This document shows, piece by piece, positions 52,573 through 62,215 of a DNA stretch of 64,000 bases. Origin of the DNA: Dyadobacter sp. CY347 (GTDB lineage: Bacteria; Bacteroidota; Bacteroidia; Cytophagales; Spirosomataceae); assembly GCF_021502655.1 (NCBI RefSeq), contig NZ_JAKFFT010000004.1, forward strand, positions 1,116,001-1,180,000, in the 5' to 3' direction. Below the pieces are notes generated by a model, which saw only the letters and a program-made list of their open reading frames with translations, made no database searches and had not been told where the DNA came from. Within the stretch, counting starts at the first letter, position 1. The number at the start of each line of letters is the position of its first letter. The position numbers were made by a program, and so were the translations under genes.

Positions 52573-53328
52573 GTGAAGCAACAAACCAGCGAAACGATGA
52601 CACCCCAAGCACTGTTGATGTGTTTCAGTGTCGCGCACAATACTTTTTATACAGCAACGTATATTGAGAATTCAGCCTATTTGCAAAGGTTCTTAGCTGT
52701 TCCTAAAAATGCCGGGAAGACCATATTGGTTACGGATTATACTTCGACAACCTCAAAAATGGCTGACTCTTACCGGAAAAGTGCTGCTGCCGGTTATGTT
52801 TCTTATGCAGCCCCAAATCGTAGTCTGGATATCATTCCAGCCACGTCCCCCAACAATGTCAATGCGGCAGATATTGCGACACTTAACCAGGCAAAGAATT
52901 TTTTGTACCTAATTAATCCACAAGGATACAGTTCCAAAGCTGCTTTTATTCAGGCGATAAGAGCCACTAACTACGATGCCGTTGTCATGGATTTGTTTTT
53001 AAATGATGAACTTTTTAAAGCAGCAGAGGTGGAACAACTGCGTGTAAAGGCCAATGGTGGAAGGCGAATGGTCGTTTGCTATATGTCAATAGGCGAGGCG
53101 GAAGATTACCGCTACTATTGGCAGGAAAGTTGGACAAAGAACAGGCCTAGCTGGATAGCTGGCGAAAACCCTGATTGGCCTGGCAATTATAAGGTTAAAT
53201 ACTGGGATGAAGAATGGCAGGGCCTGATTTACAAAAGTCAGGACTCCTACCTTCAAAAAATCCTGGCATCAAAATTCGATGGCGTTTACCTGGACATTAT
53301 TGATGCTTTCGAATATTTTGAGAACTAA
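52573..53328 (+). pseudogene. 5'-truncated GH114/TM1410-like protein
   Basis: From about residue 32 (AYLQRFLAVPKNAGKTILVT) the frame matches the C-terminal two thirds of TM1410/endo-alpha-1,4-polygalactosaminidase-like (GH114) proteins: NFLYLINPQGYSSKAAFIQA, VVCYMSIGEAEDYRYYW and the active-site strand FDGVYLDIIDAFEYFE. The signal peptide and the first part of the barrel (well over 100 residues) are missing; the GTG start and the first ~30 residues look accidental. A cytoplasmic product would be useless, so I treat it as a remnant. Confidence 0.6.
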
Positions 53329-53436
53329 CCCAAATCTGACTTTTCTGGACCGTGAATAGTTTTACAAAAAAAGACGTAACTAGTTTGACTTTTTAACCAT
53401 TTAGTATAATTACTTTTATATTGACGATAAAAGTTT

Positions 53437-55218
53437 TTGTGCGTGGGCAGATTAGTTTTTTGTTTAATTGTGTTCCTATTTGCGTGCAGGGCAATGTGCC
53501 AGCCCGTAGTTACTTTGCCTCATGAAAACGGGAAAGCATTCCCTGTGGAGCTCGGTATTCTACCAGATCGAGGGTACAGCGTTGAAAACCTTTCCCGCGA
53601 CACGACCGTCAGCTTTCAGCAATGCCCGGATTCAATAGCTGTCGGCAGTATTTACTGGCTGAAAATAATGGCTCAAAACCCGAACTGGTCGCCTGAAAAT
53701 TACGTCCTGAAGGTTTTCCCGCAGCTGAAAAATGTCCTTTACTACTTCGATCCCGACCAGCAGAAATGGCTTGAAAGCCGCACGGATGCATTAAACAACA
53801 CCGGATCAAGATTGCTGGGCCGGCATCCGGTCAGCTTCGCAGGACAACGAACTACCACCAATTTTGTAAAGGTCGACCTGACAGGTTTCGGGCAGAAGGG
53901 CCAGAAGTTGAAGCTAATTGTCTCTTTTCAGCCGGAAAAAGCGGCCACCGCGCACGAGCAGAACATCCGCATTGCCTGGGTTTGCTGCCTGGTTGTACTG
54001 CTTATTTTCATGCTCAATTATGTCTACCTGTATTTTACTTTCCGCGACAGAACCGTCCTGTATTACCTGATCACGCAGCTGGGCGGTATCATTTACATTA
54101 CAGCTTACAGATGGATTTTGGTGCCGGTTTTACCGATCCGGGTTTTTAACATTGATGTGCATGAAATTATCACCTATTACGATCTGAACAAGATCATTAT
54201 TCATTTGGCGGTTGTGCTCACGTTGTCCGGATTTACGGGTATTACACGCATGTTTTTGAACACAAAAAACACACTTCCCCGGCTCGACAAGCTTCTGCGC
54301 AGAAGCAACAGCATTTATGCTATTATGACGATCTGTATCATGATCATCAACCTGACGGGTTACAGTATGGAACATTATACGTTGCCGTTCGCCAATGTAT
54401 TCTGCATCATTATCATCCTGCTCATTTTGCTGACCGGTACCGAAGCCTATCGCCGAAAACTACCCTATGCGAGACCATTTATGCTTGCCAATGGAATTCC
54501 GCTTCTGTTCATGCTGGCCATTCCACTTTCCCACCTGGTCATTTCTTTGACGAATGAAGAAAATCTCTGGATTCCCGAACTGGTGGTGCTAACCCAGACA
54601 CTGGCGTTGTCCATCGCGCTGGTAGCCCGGACCAGGGCGGTACAAGGCGCTTTGTCGGCTGCTGAAATGAACAACCAGAAATTGGAGTTCAGCCTTAAAG
54701 AGGCAGATTACCTGGTTCAGGTCAACCAGCTGGAAATCGCCAAAGTGAATGCTGATATTGATTCTGAAAAGATCAAAAATGAGTTTTTGAAGGAACGGTT
54801 GGAAACAAACCAGCGCGAACTGGCGACTTCTACCTTGCATATGGTCCAGAAGAACGAACTGCTGAATTACCTAAAATCCCAGATGCAACTGCTCAGCAAG
54901 CCTAACCCCGGCACAGCGCAGGGCATGCGCGCAATGAGCTCGCTCATCGACAGAAGTACGCACCTCGACACGGACTGGCAAAAATTCAAGTTGCATTTTG
55001 ACCAGATCCATCCTCATTTTTTTGAAGAATTGAAAACCAACCATCCGCAGCTTACCACGAAGGAAACCAGACTGTACGCTTACCTGCACATGAAGCTATC
55101 GCACAAGGAAATAGCTACCCTACTCAACATCGACCCGGCCAGTGTCCGCCGGTCCAAGACCAGGCTGTTCAAGAAAATGGCAATCCCCGAAACGGATCAG
55201 GTGGACCAGACCCGGTAG
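53437..55218 (+). CDS. 7TMR-DISM receptor with coiled coil and LuxR-type output domain
   Basis: A 593-residue protein starting TTG 53437 or GTG 53443. Order: signal peptide (CLIVFLFACRAMC); extracellular 7TMR-DISM beta-sandwich (~25-180) with SIYWLKIMAQNP; seven membrane helices (~185-400); long coiled coil (~410-500); C-terminal LuxR-like helix-turn-helix, LTTKETRLYAYLHMKLSHKE and IATLLNIDPASVRRSKTRLF. There is no kinase domain, so it probably links an external signal directly to transcription, in the style of Bacteroidota DISM-HTH proteins. The next gene, a giant secreted protein 119 bases on, is a plausible target. Confidence 0.85.
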   Translation: MCVGRLVFCLIVFLFACRAMCQPVVTLPHENGKAFPVELGILPDRGYSVENLSRDTTVSFQQCPDSIAVGSIYWLKIMAQNPNWSPENYVLKVFPQLKNVLYYFDPDQQKWLESRTDALNNTGSRLLGRHPVSFAGQRTTTNFVKVDLTGFGQKGQKLKLIVSFQPEKAATAHEQNIRIAWVCCLVVLLIFMLNYVYLYFTFRDRTVLYYLITQLGGIIYITAYRWILVPVLPIRVFNIDVHEIITYYDLNKIIIHLAVVLTLSGFTGITRMFLNTKNTLPRLDKLLRRSNSIYAIMTICIMIINLTGYSMEHYTLPFANVFCIIIILLILLTGTEAYRRKLPYARPFMLANGIPLLFMLAIPLSHLVISLTNEENLWIPELVVLTQTLALSIALVARTRAVQGALSAAEMNNQKLEFSLKEADYLVQVNQLEIAKVNADIDSEKIKNEFLKERLETNQRELATSTLHMVQKNELLNYLKSQMQLLSKPNPGTAQGMRAMSSLIDRSTHLDTDWQKFKLHFDQIHPHFFEELKTNHPQLTTKETRLYAYLHMKLSHKEIATLLNIDPASVRRSKTRLFKKMAIPETDQVDQTR

Positions 55219-55397
55219 CCGAGACGAAAAATTCACTTTTTACTAAAATTTATCTCACTGTATTTCAGCATATTATACAAGCTGTCTACGCTTTGTCCAC
55301 GCTCTGTTTTTGGTGAGGGGAAATAAAATTTACTGATTTGAACCGGCTTCGCTACTGCAAAGTATTTCTACCTCTTAATACCCTTAACCAACCCTAT

Positions 55398-58300
55398 ATG
55401 CCCCAACTCTACGCACCAGATTCCAAGTGTATTAAAATCCTGTTCACCTTTATCTCAGCGCTCCTGTTTCACGTCGGTGCGCTCGCGGCAGATACAGATT
55501 CACTTGCTACCATTGCATTGTCCACCGACAGTCTCGCAGATAAAACTGCCGAATTCGTATGTCCCAGAAGAATCCAGATAGGGTCAGGCTATTTCGAACT
55601 TTGTAACGGGCTTTCAAAAACCCTTGAGGCGTCAAGTCAAAGCGGCGCCGTCTCCTTCAGTTGGACCAGCACCGACCCCAATTTCGGCACTCCAACCACG
55701 CAATCTGTCACGGTTACCCCGCCCGTCGGACGCTGGGAGCATTATGTGAAAGGATTTGATGCGGATGGTTGTGAGGTTACCACGCAGCAAATCAGCGTTG
55801 TTGTAGCCGAAAAGAGGGTTTTGAATGTTACCACAAGTTTTAATGATGAATGCGCAGGTTCGCAGAATTACATCAGAGTTGCGGGTGGTTTTCGGAATTA
55901 CTATTGCAATGGTGTTGAGTTTTTTAATCAGTCCTTACCGGTCAAACCGGAAACTACAACGACCTACCAGATAACCGCAACCGAATATCTCGGCTGTACT
56001 GCCGCAGTTTCCGTCACGATTGATGTGAAACCCAAACCGGTTATCGCAGTAACTGCCAACAGTCCGACATTCTCATGCAGAGGCGAATCCATTGACATTG
56101 GTATCAATGGCGCTGTGGCATATTCATGGTACGATCCATATGGCCTGCCTCATGAGTTCATCAACAATGAGACCGTACGTGTGAAGCCCATCGGAGCAGT
56201 AACTTATCGGCTGACCGGTATAAGTGAATTTGGGTGCAGAAGTACCATAGATGTGCCTATTACCGTGAAGGAGCTTCCTGAAGTCACGATCAACGCTCCG
56301 GACGAGGCTTGTGCTGATGTACCATTTGAACTTTCCGCGGAAGGCGCAGTGAGTTATACGTGGGAGGCAGGTGACGGTTTGGGTGAAACCACGGGCTCCC
56401 TGGTTACTGCAACGCCCACAGACCCGGAAGGTGATCGCGAAGCGGTCTATAACGTTACGGGTACTGATGCTTACGGGTGCACCAACACAGCATCGGAGTG
56501 GGTGGGGATCCAGCGACATGAACTGAGAATGGTCGTTTGGGCGAGTTCACCGGAAACTTGCGCGGGTCAAAGTATTTCCATACAGGCTTTGCAAGGTTCA
56601 GGAACAACGCCTTACATATGGGATAACGGCATCACCGAAACGACTAGCCTGGCGCGCGTATCTCCTTTGGTTACAACTACGTATACGGTTACCAACACTT
56701 CGGAACTTGGCTGTGTCGGCCGCGGTTCCCAAACCATTGTCGTCGACACGCCGGTTATTACCTTATCTGCATCCGATACTGAATTTTGCGCGGGCGTAAC
56801 GTCAACACTGACCGCTGAGGGTGCGGTACAATTTACTTGGAGCGGCCCGTCAATCAGTTCGCGGAATGGCAGCAGCATAACAGCCAGTCCTTCTGAAACA
56901 GCCGAATACACCGTTTCAGGACGAAATGAGCGGGGTTGTACCGGCACATCTAGTATTATTCTCAACGTTAACCATCCGGCCATTACCGTGAATACCTCTG
57001 ATCCGGACGTTTGCGCCGGCGAAAGTGCTACGCTTACGGCAGGCGGAGGTACCAGTTACATTTGGGATTCGAATCAAACGCTTAGTGCGGACAATGGCGA
57101 AGTTGTCATTGCCACGCCGTTAAGTACAACCACCTATCGTGTAACTGGTACCGATGCCAACGGATGTACGCAAAGCCAATCGGTAACTGTGAATGCGCAC
57201 AGCCCGACTGTCATACTGGCCGGTTCCAATAGTATTTGTATCGGTAACAATACCAGTATCACAGCAAGTGGTGCCGACAGTTATGTGTGGGAGTCCAATT
57301 CAACTCTTGATCAACTGACAGGTGCTACGGTCACGGCAACGCCTTTGACTAACACCGTTTATTCTGTCACCGGGACGGATGTAAATGGATGCATTGCCGA
57401 AAAATCTTTTTCCGTAGTTGTAAATGCCTTGCCTGAGATCGGGCTGAGCGCTACACCTGAACAGGTTTGCGCAGGAAGCTTTACGACCATTAGTGCAACC
57501 GGTGCGAGCAGCTACAAATGGGATGCATCCAGTGAACTGAGCTCGACCAGCGGATCAAGCGTGGTGGCAACGCCGGTTACATCTGCCGTTTACCGGGTAG
57601 TGGGAACAGATGCAAACGGGTGCGTAGCCAGCAATAACATAGAAATTACCGTAAACCTTCCTCCTTTTTTTACTGTCAGTACAAACAACGATATGATCTG
57701 CGCAGGAGGCAGCACAACGCTCTCTGCCCGCGGAACTACATTTTACGACTGGTCCCCGAGTGACGGATTAAATACCAATTCGGGACAGGATGTAATCGCA
57801 AGTCCAGGCCAGACCACTACTTACAGCGTCACAACTTACGACGGCAATGGCTGCACGAACACGAAAACCATTACGGTGAATGTAACACAAACGCCTAAAC
57901 CCCAGATTACCGCAAATGGCCCAACCGAACTTTGCTTTGGAAGTACTGTATTGCTTACCGCCAATGGTCTGCTGAGTAATCCGGCGGTGTATTTCGATGG
58001 AAATGATGCTCAGATGGATTTTAACCGACAAATATCCGAGGATTTCACGATCGAATATTGGTTGAAAACGACCGACAGAGGTAATGAAGGATCACAATGG
58101 TTTAATGGAAAAGGCATCGTAGATGGAGATGTGGGCGGCGTCAACATGGATTTTGGCACCAGCCTTCTTGGATCAAAACTAGCCTTTGGAATAGGCGGTG
58201 GGTATACCCAAGCAGATCATACCATTCAATCGACGAGTGATATCAATACCGGCGTATGGAACCACATTGCTGTTACCCGTTCCATGTCGACCAAGATTGT

Positions 58301-59867
58301 CAGAATTTTCATCAATGGAGTTGAAGAAGCTGCCGCTATCGGGAACAATCCCTATGCACTGGGTACCCCGACTTTTCTCCGGGTCGCAGGCTTGGCCTCC
58401 GGAGGTGGCGGCTTACGGGCTAGCATTGATGAATTGAGAGTCTGGAACCGCGAGAGAACCGGAATGGAAATCCTGGATGATATGGATAAAGTACTTCCTG
58501 AGGGCACTCCTTCTCTGGTAAACTATTTCCGATTCGAAGAAGGACAAGGTGACTGGACCGTAAATCAAGCGGACCAAAATCAGGAAGCCCGGTTTTCTAA
58601 AAGCATTGACTGGACGACAAGAACTTCACCTAAACCTGCTGACGGCAACAATACGTATTCATGGAATTCCGGTCAAACCACCTCTGACATTGTTGCTGGC
58701 GAAGGAGAATATGTAGTGTATGTAACTGATGCACAAGGTTGTTCCAATTATTCCGATCCGGTCAGTATTTCGTTTTCCGGCTCAGTTCCTACAAGCGGTC
58801 TTACTTCGGTATCCTCGGAAATTGCAAGAAATGAAAGCGAATACATTGTAACTGCCGACTGCGAACTGATCGCAAGGCTGGAATCGGTTGGTGAAGAGTC
58901 GCCAGTGGCAGGAACAGTACAAGGCAAGGTTTGGATTGAAAGCGTGCAGCCTGCAAATTATCTCAAACGTCACTACGAGATCACGCCGGGTACAAACGCT
59001 TCCAATGCCACCGGTCGGCTTACTTTGTACTACACCCAGCAGGACTTTGACGATTACAATGCCGTAAACAGTGTAAAATTCCCTACCTGGTATGGCGATG
59101 AAATGAATTATGCCAACATTTTTGTTGACAAGATCAGTGGTGTTTCCAGCGATGGAACCGGTCGGCCGTCGTCATACTTGGGAACCAGTATGACGATAGA
59201 TCGCAGCGAGCTTTTTGTGCGGTGGAACCAGGAAACGGCGCTTTGGGAAGTGAATTTTAATGTAAATGGATTCAGCGGATTTTTCCTCAAATCACAAAGT
59301 ACCTCTTTGCCTGTCAAACTGGTTTCATTTTCAGGCAAGAAAACGGATACTAAAAAAGCATTGCTTACCTGGACCACCGCTGATGAGCAAGACTTTGCCG
59401 GTTTTGAAATACAAAAAAGTGTTGATGCAAAATCCTTCGAAAGGATCGGGAATGTAGCAAGTAAAAGCCTGAAAGACAGTTATCTGACCAGTTACAGCTT
59501 TGTTGATAAATATGCTGCTGAATCTGTGGGATATTACAGACTTAAATTGATGGATAACGATGGGAAATTCAGTTATTCCAAAATCATATCGCTGACGGGT
59601 GACAACGAAGCGGATTTTGTAGGCGAATTTTATCCTAATCCTGTGGTTGCAGAAAAAGTGTCAGTAGATGTGCTTGCCGCCGCCGCCGGAACATATCGGG
59701 TGTCGGTCATCGACATGCTGGGAATTGAGCGAGCGATCATGGATGTGAAAGTGCTTTCCGGCCAAACCAAAGTTCAAATCAATACTTCTGATCTTCGCAA
59801 TGGTGTTAACATTGTCAGATTCAAACAGGATAACAGGGAATTTGTAAGAAAGCTGATCAGACCGTAA
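55398..59867 (+). CDS. Giant T9SS-exported protein with Ig-like repeats and a LamG-like domain
   Basis: About 1489 residues from ATG 55398; TTG 55338 would add 20. A signal peptide (ILFTFISALLFHVGALAA) leads into roughly ten PKD/Ig-like repeats between ~55560 and ~57890, each with a cysteine pair in C-A-G-x-S-x-x-L-x-A and V-T-G-T-D-x-N-G-C. A concanavalin/LamG-like domain follows (~57970-58490: VYFDGNDAQMDF … DFTIEYWLKTTD … LRASIDELRVWN). Near the end are a fibronectin-like strand set and a T9SS type A sorting domain (FYPNPVVAEKVSVDV … VRKLIRP). It should be secreted and displayed on the cell surface, probably as an adhesin. Confidence 0.88.
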   Translation: MPQLYAPDSKCIKILFTFISALLFHVGALAADTDSLATIALSTDSLADKTAEFVCPRRIQIGSGYFELCNGLSKTLEASSQSGAVSFSWTSTDPNFGTPTTQSVTVTPPVGRWEHYVKGFDADGCEVTTQQISVVVAEKRVLNVTTSFNDECAGSQNYIRVAGGFRNYYCNGVEFFNQSLPVKPETTTTYQITATEYLGCTAAVSVTIDVKPKPVIAVTANSPTFSCRGESIDIGINGAVAYSWYDPYGLPHEFINNETVRVKPIGAVTYRLTGISEFGCRSTIDVPITVKELPEVTINAPDEACADVPFELSAEGAVSYTWEAGDGLGETTGSLVTATPTDPEGDREAVYNVTGTDAYGCTNTASEWVGIQRHELRMVVWASSPETCAGQSISIQALQGSGTTPYIWDNGITETTSLARVSPLVTTTYTVTNTSELGCVGRGSQTIVVDTPVITLSASDTEFCAGVTSTLTAEGAVQFTWSGPSISSRNGSSITASPSETAEYTVSGRNERGCTGTSSIILNVNHPAITVNTSDPDVCAGESATLTAGGGTSYIWDSNQTLSADNGEVVIATPLSTTTYRVTGTDANGCTQSQSVTVNAHSPTVILAGSNSICIGNNTSITASGADSYVWESNSTLDQLTGATVTATPLTNTVYSVTGTDVNGCIAEKSFSVVVNALPEIGLSATPEQVCAGSFTTISATGASSYKWDASSELSSTSGSSVVATPVTSAVYRVVGTDANGCVASNNIEITVNLPPFFTVSTNNDMICAGGSTTLSARGTTFYDWSPSDGLNTNSGQDVIASPGQTTTYSVTTYDGNGCTNTKTITVNVTQTPKPQITANGPTELCFGSTVLLTANGLLSNPAVYFDGNDAQMDFNRQISEDFTIEYWLKTTDRGNEGSQWFNGKGIVDGDVGGVNMDFGTSLLGSKLAFGIGGGYTQADHTIQSTSDINTGVWNHIAVTRSMSTKIVRIFINGVEEAAAIGNNPYALGTPTFLRVAGLASGGGGLRASIDELRVWNRERTGMEILDDMDKVLPEGTPSLVNYFRFEEGQGDWTVNQADQNQEARFSKSIDWTTRTSPKPADGNNTYSWNSGQTTSDIVAGEGEYVVYVTDAQGCSNYSDPVSISFSGSVPTSGLTSVSSEIARNESEYIVTADCELIARLESVGEESPVAGTVQGKVWIESVQPANYLKRHYEITPGTNASNATGRLTLYYTQQDFDDYNAVNSVKFPTWYGDEMNYANIFVDKISGVSSDGTGRPSSYLGTSMTIDRSELFVRWNQETALWEVNFNVNGFSGFFLKSQSTSLPVKLVSFSGKKTDTKKALLTWTTADEQDFAGFEIQKSVDAKSFERIGNVASKSLKDSYLTSYSFVDKYAAESVGYYRLKLMDNDGKFSYSKIISLTGDNEADFVGEFYPNPVVAEKVSVDVLAAAAGTYRVSVIDMLGIERAIMDVKVLSGQTKVQINTSDLRNGVNIVRFKQDNREFVRKLIRP

Positions 59868-59909
59868 CGAACCTGAAGAAATTGATTGGCCTGTTCAATC
59901 TATGATTAA

Positions 59910-59947
59910 GACATTCATTGGTATTTGTATACTATTGAATGTCTTTT
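59910..59947 (+). terminator. Weak terminator hairpin
   Basis: GACATTCA pairs with TGAATGTC around an 18-base loop and is followed by TTTT. It lies 42 bases after the giant gene's stop, between convergent genes. Confidence 0.5.
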
Positions 59948-59974
59948 CATTTATTGAGTTTCGATTTTATTGCC

Positions 59975-60391
59975 TCAATCAAACTTCTTTCTGAGCCCTT
60001 TAACCAGCTTTTTTACCGCAGCTGATTGGGAGTCGAAGCCATTCATGCCGTTGGGACTGGCCTTATAAAACTCTGACTGCCATATTTCATCATTATTCTT
60101 TGATTGCAGCGAAGCACTCAGCGCCACGCCTTTTCCGCCCCAAGATGTCCAGGTGACACCGCCAGAAATTTTGGTTTCAAGTTTAAGCACAAAGTCAGCT
60201 TCGGCTTTGGAGGATGCTACTTTCCAGTAGTCCCAATCTTGCAGGGCCACTTTAAGCTCCTGCGCAGCACTTTTTCCCACATCCGTTTTATTGGCTTCCA
60301 CATATACGGTGTTGCCTTTTTTTAAAACCTCCTCCTGAGCGAATGCGAGGGTGGCAGGCAGCATTAGTAATGTTAAAATGATTGATTTCAT
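59975..60391 (-). CDS. Exported protein of unknown function
   Basis: A 138-residue protein with signal peptide (LLMLPATLAFA-Q). The mature part reads like a small alpha/beta domain: VYVEANKTDVGKSAAQEL, the strand ADFVLKLETKIS, SLQSKNNDEIWQSEFYKA and a basic C-terminal helix KKLVKGLRKKFD. It recalls DUF4136/DUF4410-like periplasmic proteins but the match is vague. It is divergent to the barrel gene at 60576; the spacer between them holds a 23-base hairpin. Confidence 0.5.
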   Translation of the reverse strand: MKSIILTLLMLPATLAFAQEEVLKKGNTVYVEANKTDVGKSAAQELKVALQDWDYWKVASSKAEADFVLKLETKISGGVTWTSWGGKGVALSASLQSKNNDEIWQSEFYKASPNGMNGFDSQSAAVKKLVKGLRKKFD

Positions 60392-60439
60392 CGTGTTTAA
60401 AATTTGATCCGCTGCAAATCTCCGCAGTTCTCAAACCAA

Positions 60440-60502
60440 AAACCATCCCTGAAATCAGCCATAATTATGGTTGTTGAAAATGGCTGTTTTCAGGGATGGT
60501 TT
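60440..60502. repeat. Near-perfect 23-base inverted repeat in a divergent promoter region
   Basis: Bases 60440-60462 (starting AAACCATCCCTGAAA) pair with 60480-60502 with a single mismatch around a 17-base loop. It lies between two divergent genes, so it is not an ordinary terminator. It could be a small structured RNA, a protein-binding palindrome or a remnant of a small repeat element. Confidence 0.75.
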
Positions 60503-60575
60503 GCGAAAAATCTTCCTTTCAACTTTGCAAAACCTCCTGCGAACCATTCATCTTCAACATTAGACCTTTTCAAAC

Positions 60576-61307
60576 ATGAAAAAACAACTCATTTTAACAG
60601 CCTTATTCTTTGCATTTTTTCAACTTGCTGCAAGTGCTCAGAATGACATGTCAATCTTCATCGGCGGTGGCGGTGGCGGCAACCTGTCTACCTATTCTTT
60701 CACAGCCGATTACGCGAACACCTGGACCTCTGCAAGCGCCAAACCTGGACTGAACGGTGGCTTCGTATTCGGTGTGGAGTTCGGGAAAATGGCCATCGTG
60801 TCCGGTGTTAACTTCATTCAGAAAGGATCCAAGGCCGAGACGGACAATTACAAGATCGAAAATGATTATGTGGGTTTTGTAAAAGCAAGGGAAAACACCT
60901 CATTCATTAGCATTCCGCTGCTTTTTCGTTACCGTATTTTGGGTGAAAAGATCGGACTGATCGCATCTGCCGGGCCTTCATTCAATGTCGCAGTGGGCGG
61001 CAACTCGCGGCTTGAACTCGAAGTGGCGGGCGTGGGCTCACGTAGTCAGTCGGGTGATATCAACTTTGGCAGCGGCATTAATGACACCTATAAGCGCTTC
61101 CAGCCAGGTTTTATGCTTGGCCCCGGCATGCTGATGCCGGTCGGCGAAAAAGGAAAGCTGGCAGTTAACATGTTGTTTGATCTTGGATTTGATGCGGTCA
61201 ACAAGCGCAACGCAACAGCGCGCGGCATCAGCGGAAAGGTCATGAATGTCTCCGCGATCCTGAATGTCACCTATACACACCATTTTGTTTTTGGCGATAA
61301 ATACTGA
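60576..61307 (+). CDS. Outer-membrane beta-barrel porin-family protein
   Basis: A 243-residue protein with signal peptide (LFFAFFQLAASA-Q). The mature chain is a small eight-stranded-barrel type: GGGGGNLSTYSF, FVFGVEFGKMAIVSGVNFIQ, FISIPLLFRYRILGEKIGLI, AGPSFNVAVGG and the end TYTHHFVFGDKY. It belongs to the PorT/OmpX-like outer-membrane group common in Bacteroidota. It heads a tightly spaced gene row (33 bases, then 26 bases, then an overlap), so it may be the outer-membrane partner of the ExbD/ExbB-like pair. Confidence 0.75.
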   Translation: MKKQLILTALFFAFFQLAASAQNDMSIFIGGGGGGNLSTYSFTADYANTWTSASAKPGLNGGFVFGVEFGKMAIVSGVNFIQKGSKAETDNYKIENDYVGFVKARENTSFISIPLLFRYRILGEKIGLIASAGPSFNVAVGGNSRLELEVAGVGSRSQSGDINFGSGINDTYKRFQPGFMLGPGMLMPVGEKGKLAVNMLFDLGFDAVNKRNATARGISGKVMNVSAILNVTYTHHFVFGDKY

Positions 61308-61340
61308 CCTGTATCATCAAGCACGGCCAAATCAACAGTT

Positions 61341-62189
61341 ATGGCAAGGAACAGAGAACCTCAAATCTTCAATATCTCATTTCTGGACGTGATCTGCGGA
61401 GCGCTGGGAGCGGTAATATTTCTCTTCATCGCTGTGCCAAAAGGCGGTTCGCCGCCATCTTACAAGCAGCAGCTGGCTGTTTCCTATGACACCCTGCACA
61501 GGCAAATGTTTGCCACTGTGGACGATAGCCTGCGGCACAAGCGTCCCGGAGATACATTACTTGTTATACTAGCTGATTATAAGGAGCTTCCTTCCGCAAA
61601 AGATTGCCCCGAATGTCCTGAATGTGAAACGCCCGTTCCGGCTGAAACCCGCCGGGTAAGCGTCGCGCCCAATGAAGATCAGGCCGATATCATTCCGGAA
61701 AAAAAAGAGCCGGAGCCACCGAAACCGGAAGAGCTTAAAAATACCAAATACCTGGGCGATCCGCCGGGCGTGCCCTGCAAGGTTTCTTTCGAGATCAGTT
61801 GGGCGGATATTGGCGACAATGTGGATCTGTTTGTTTGCAAAGGCGCCAAATGCGTCTCCGGCGGGGCACGTGAAATCCGGGATATCGGGCAATGGGACAG
61901 CGGGAAAGCCAAAACCAAGTTCTTTGGAAGCGATCTACGGACTACGCAGGAGGCCGTCCGGCAGTTTGATAAGGTGATTCCAGGCGAATATAAAGTGTAC
62001 GCGGTTTTCAAAGCAAGTGCCAAAAGCAGTGCTTCCGTAGCCTTGCGGGGGCTTGTTTATTCTAAAAATGAAAACGGGCAGGAGCAGGGCGAGTCATTCA
62101 CTTCGACATTGCAGCTGAATGCGGAGCGATTGCTGCTTGCGACGGTGACGCTGGCAGAAAACGGGGAATTCAAACTGATCAAAAACTAA
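61341..62189 (+). CDS. ExbD/TolR-position protein with single N-terminal helix and beta domain
   Basis: A 282-residue protein. Residues ~12-32 (ISFLDVICGALGAVIFLFIA) are a single membrane helix of the SFLDVIC-G-x-G-A type, with an aspartate in the place that TolR/ExbD/MotB proteins use for proton flow. The periplasmic part has a Cys-rich DCPECPECETPVP, a Pro/Glu-rich linker (~110-135) and a beta domain with EISWADIGDNVDLFVCKGAK. It lies 26 bases before an ExbB-like gene. Together they should make a proton-driven stator-like complex. The C-terminal domain is not the usual ExbD fold. Confidence 0.65.
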   Translation: MARNREPQIFNISFLDVICGALGAVIFLFIAVPKGGSPPSYKQQLAVSYDTLHRQMFATVDDSLRHKRPGDTLLVILADYKELPSAKDCPECPECETPVPAETRRVSVAPNEDQADIIPEKKEPEPPKPEELKNTKYLGDPPGVPCKVSFEISWADIGDNVDLFVCKGAKCVSGGAREIRDIGQWDSGKAKTKFFGSDLRTTQEAVRQFDKVIPGEYKVYAVFKASAKSSASVALRGLVYSKNENGQEQGESFTSTLQLNAERLLLATVTLAENGEFKLIKN

Positions 62190-62215
62190 AATCTTTTCAA
62201 AAATTATCTTAAATC

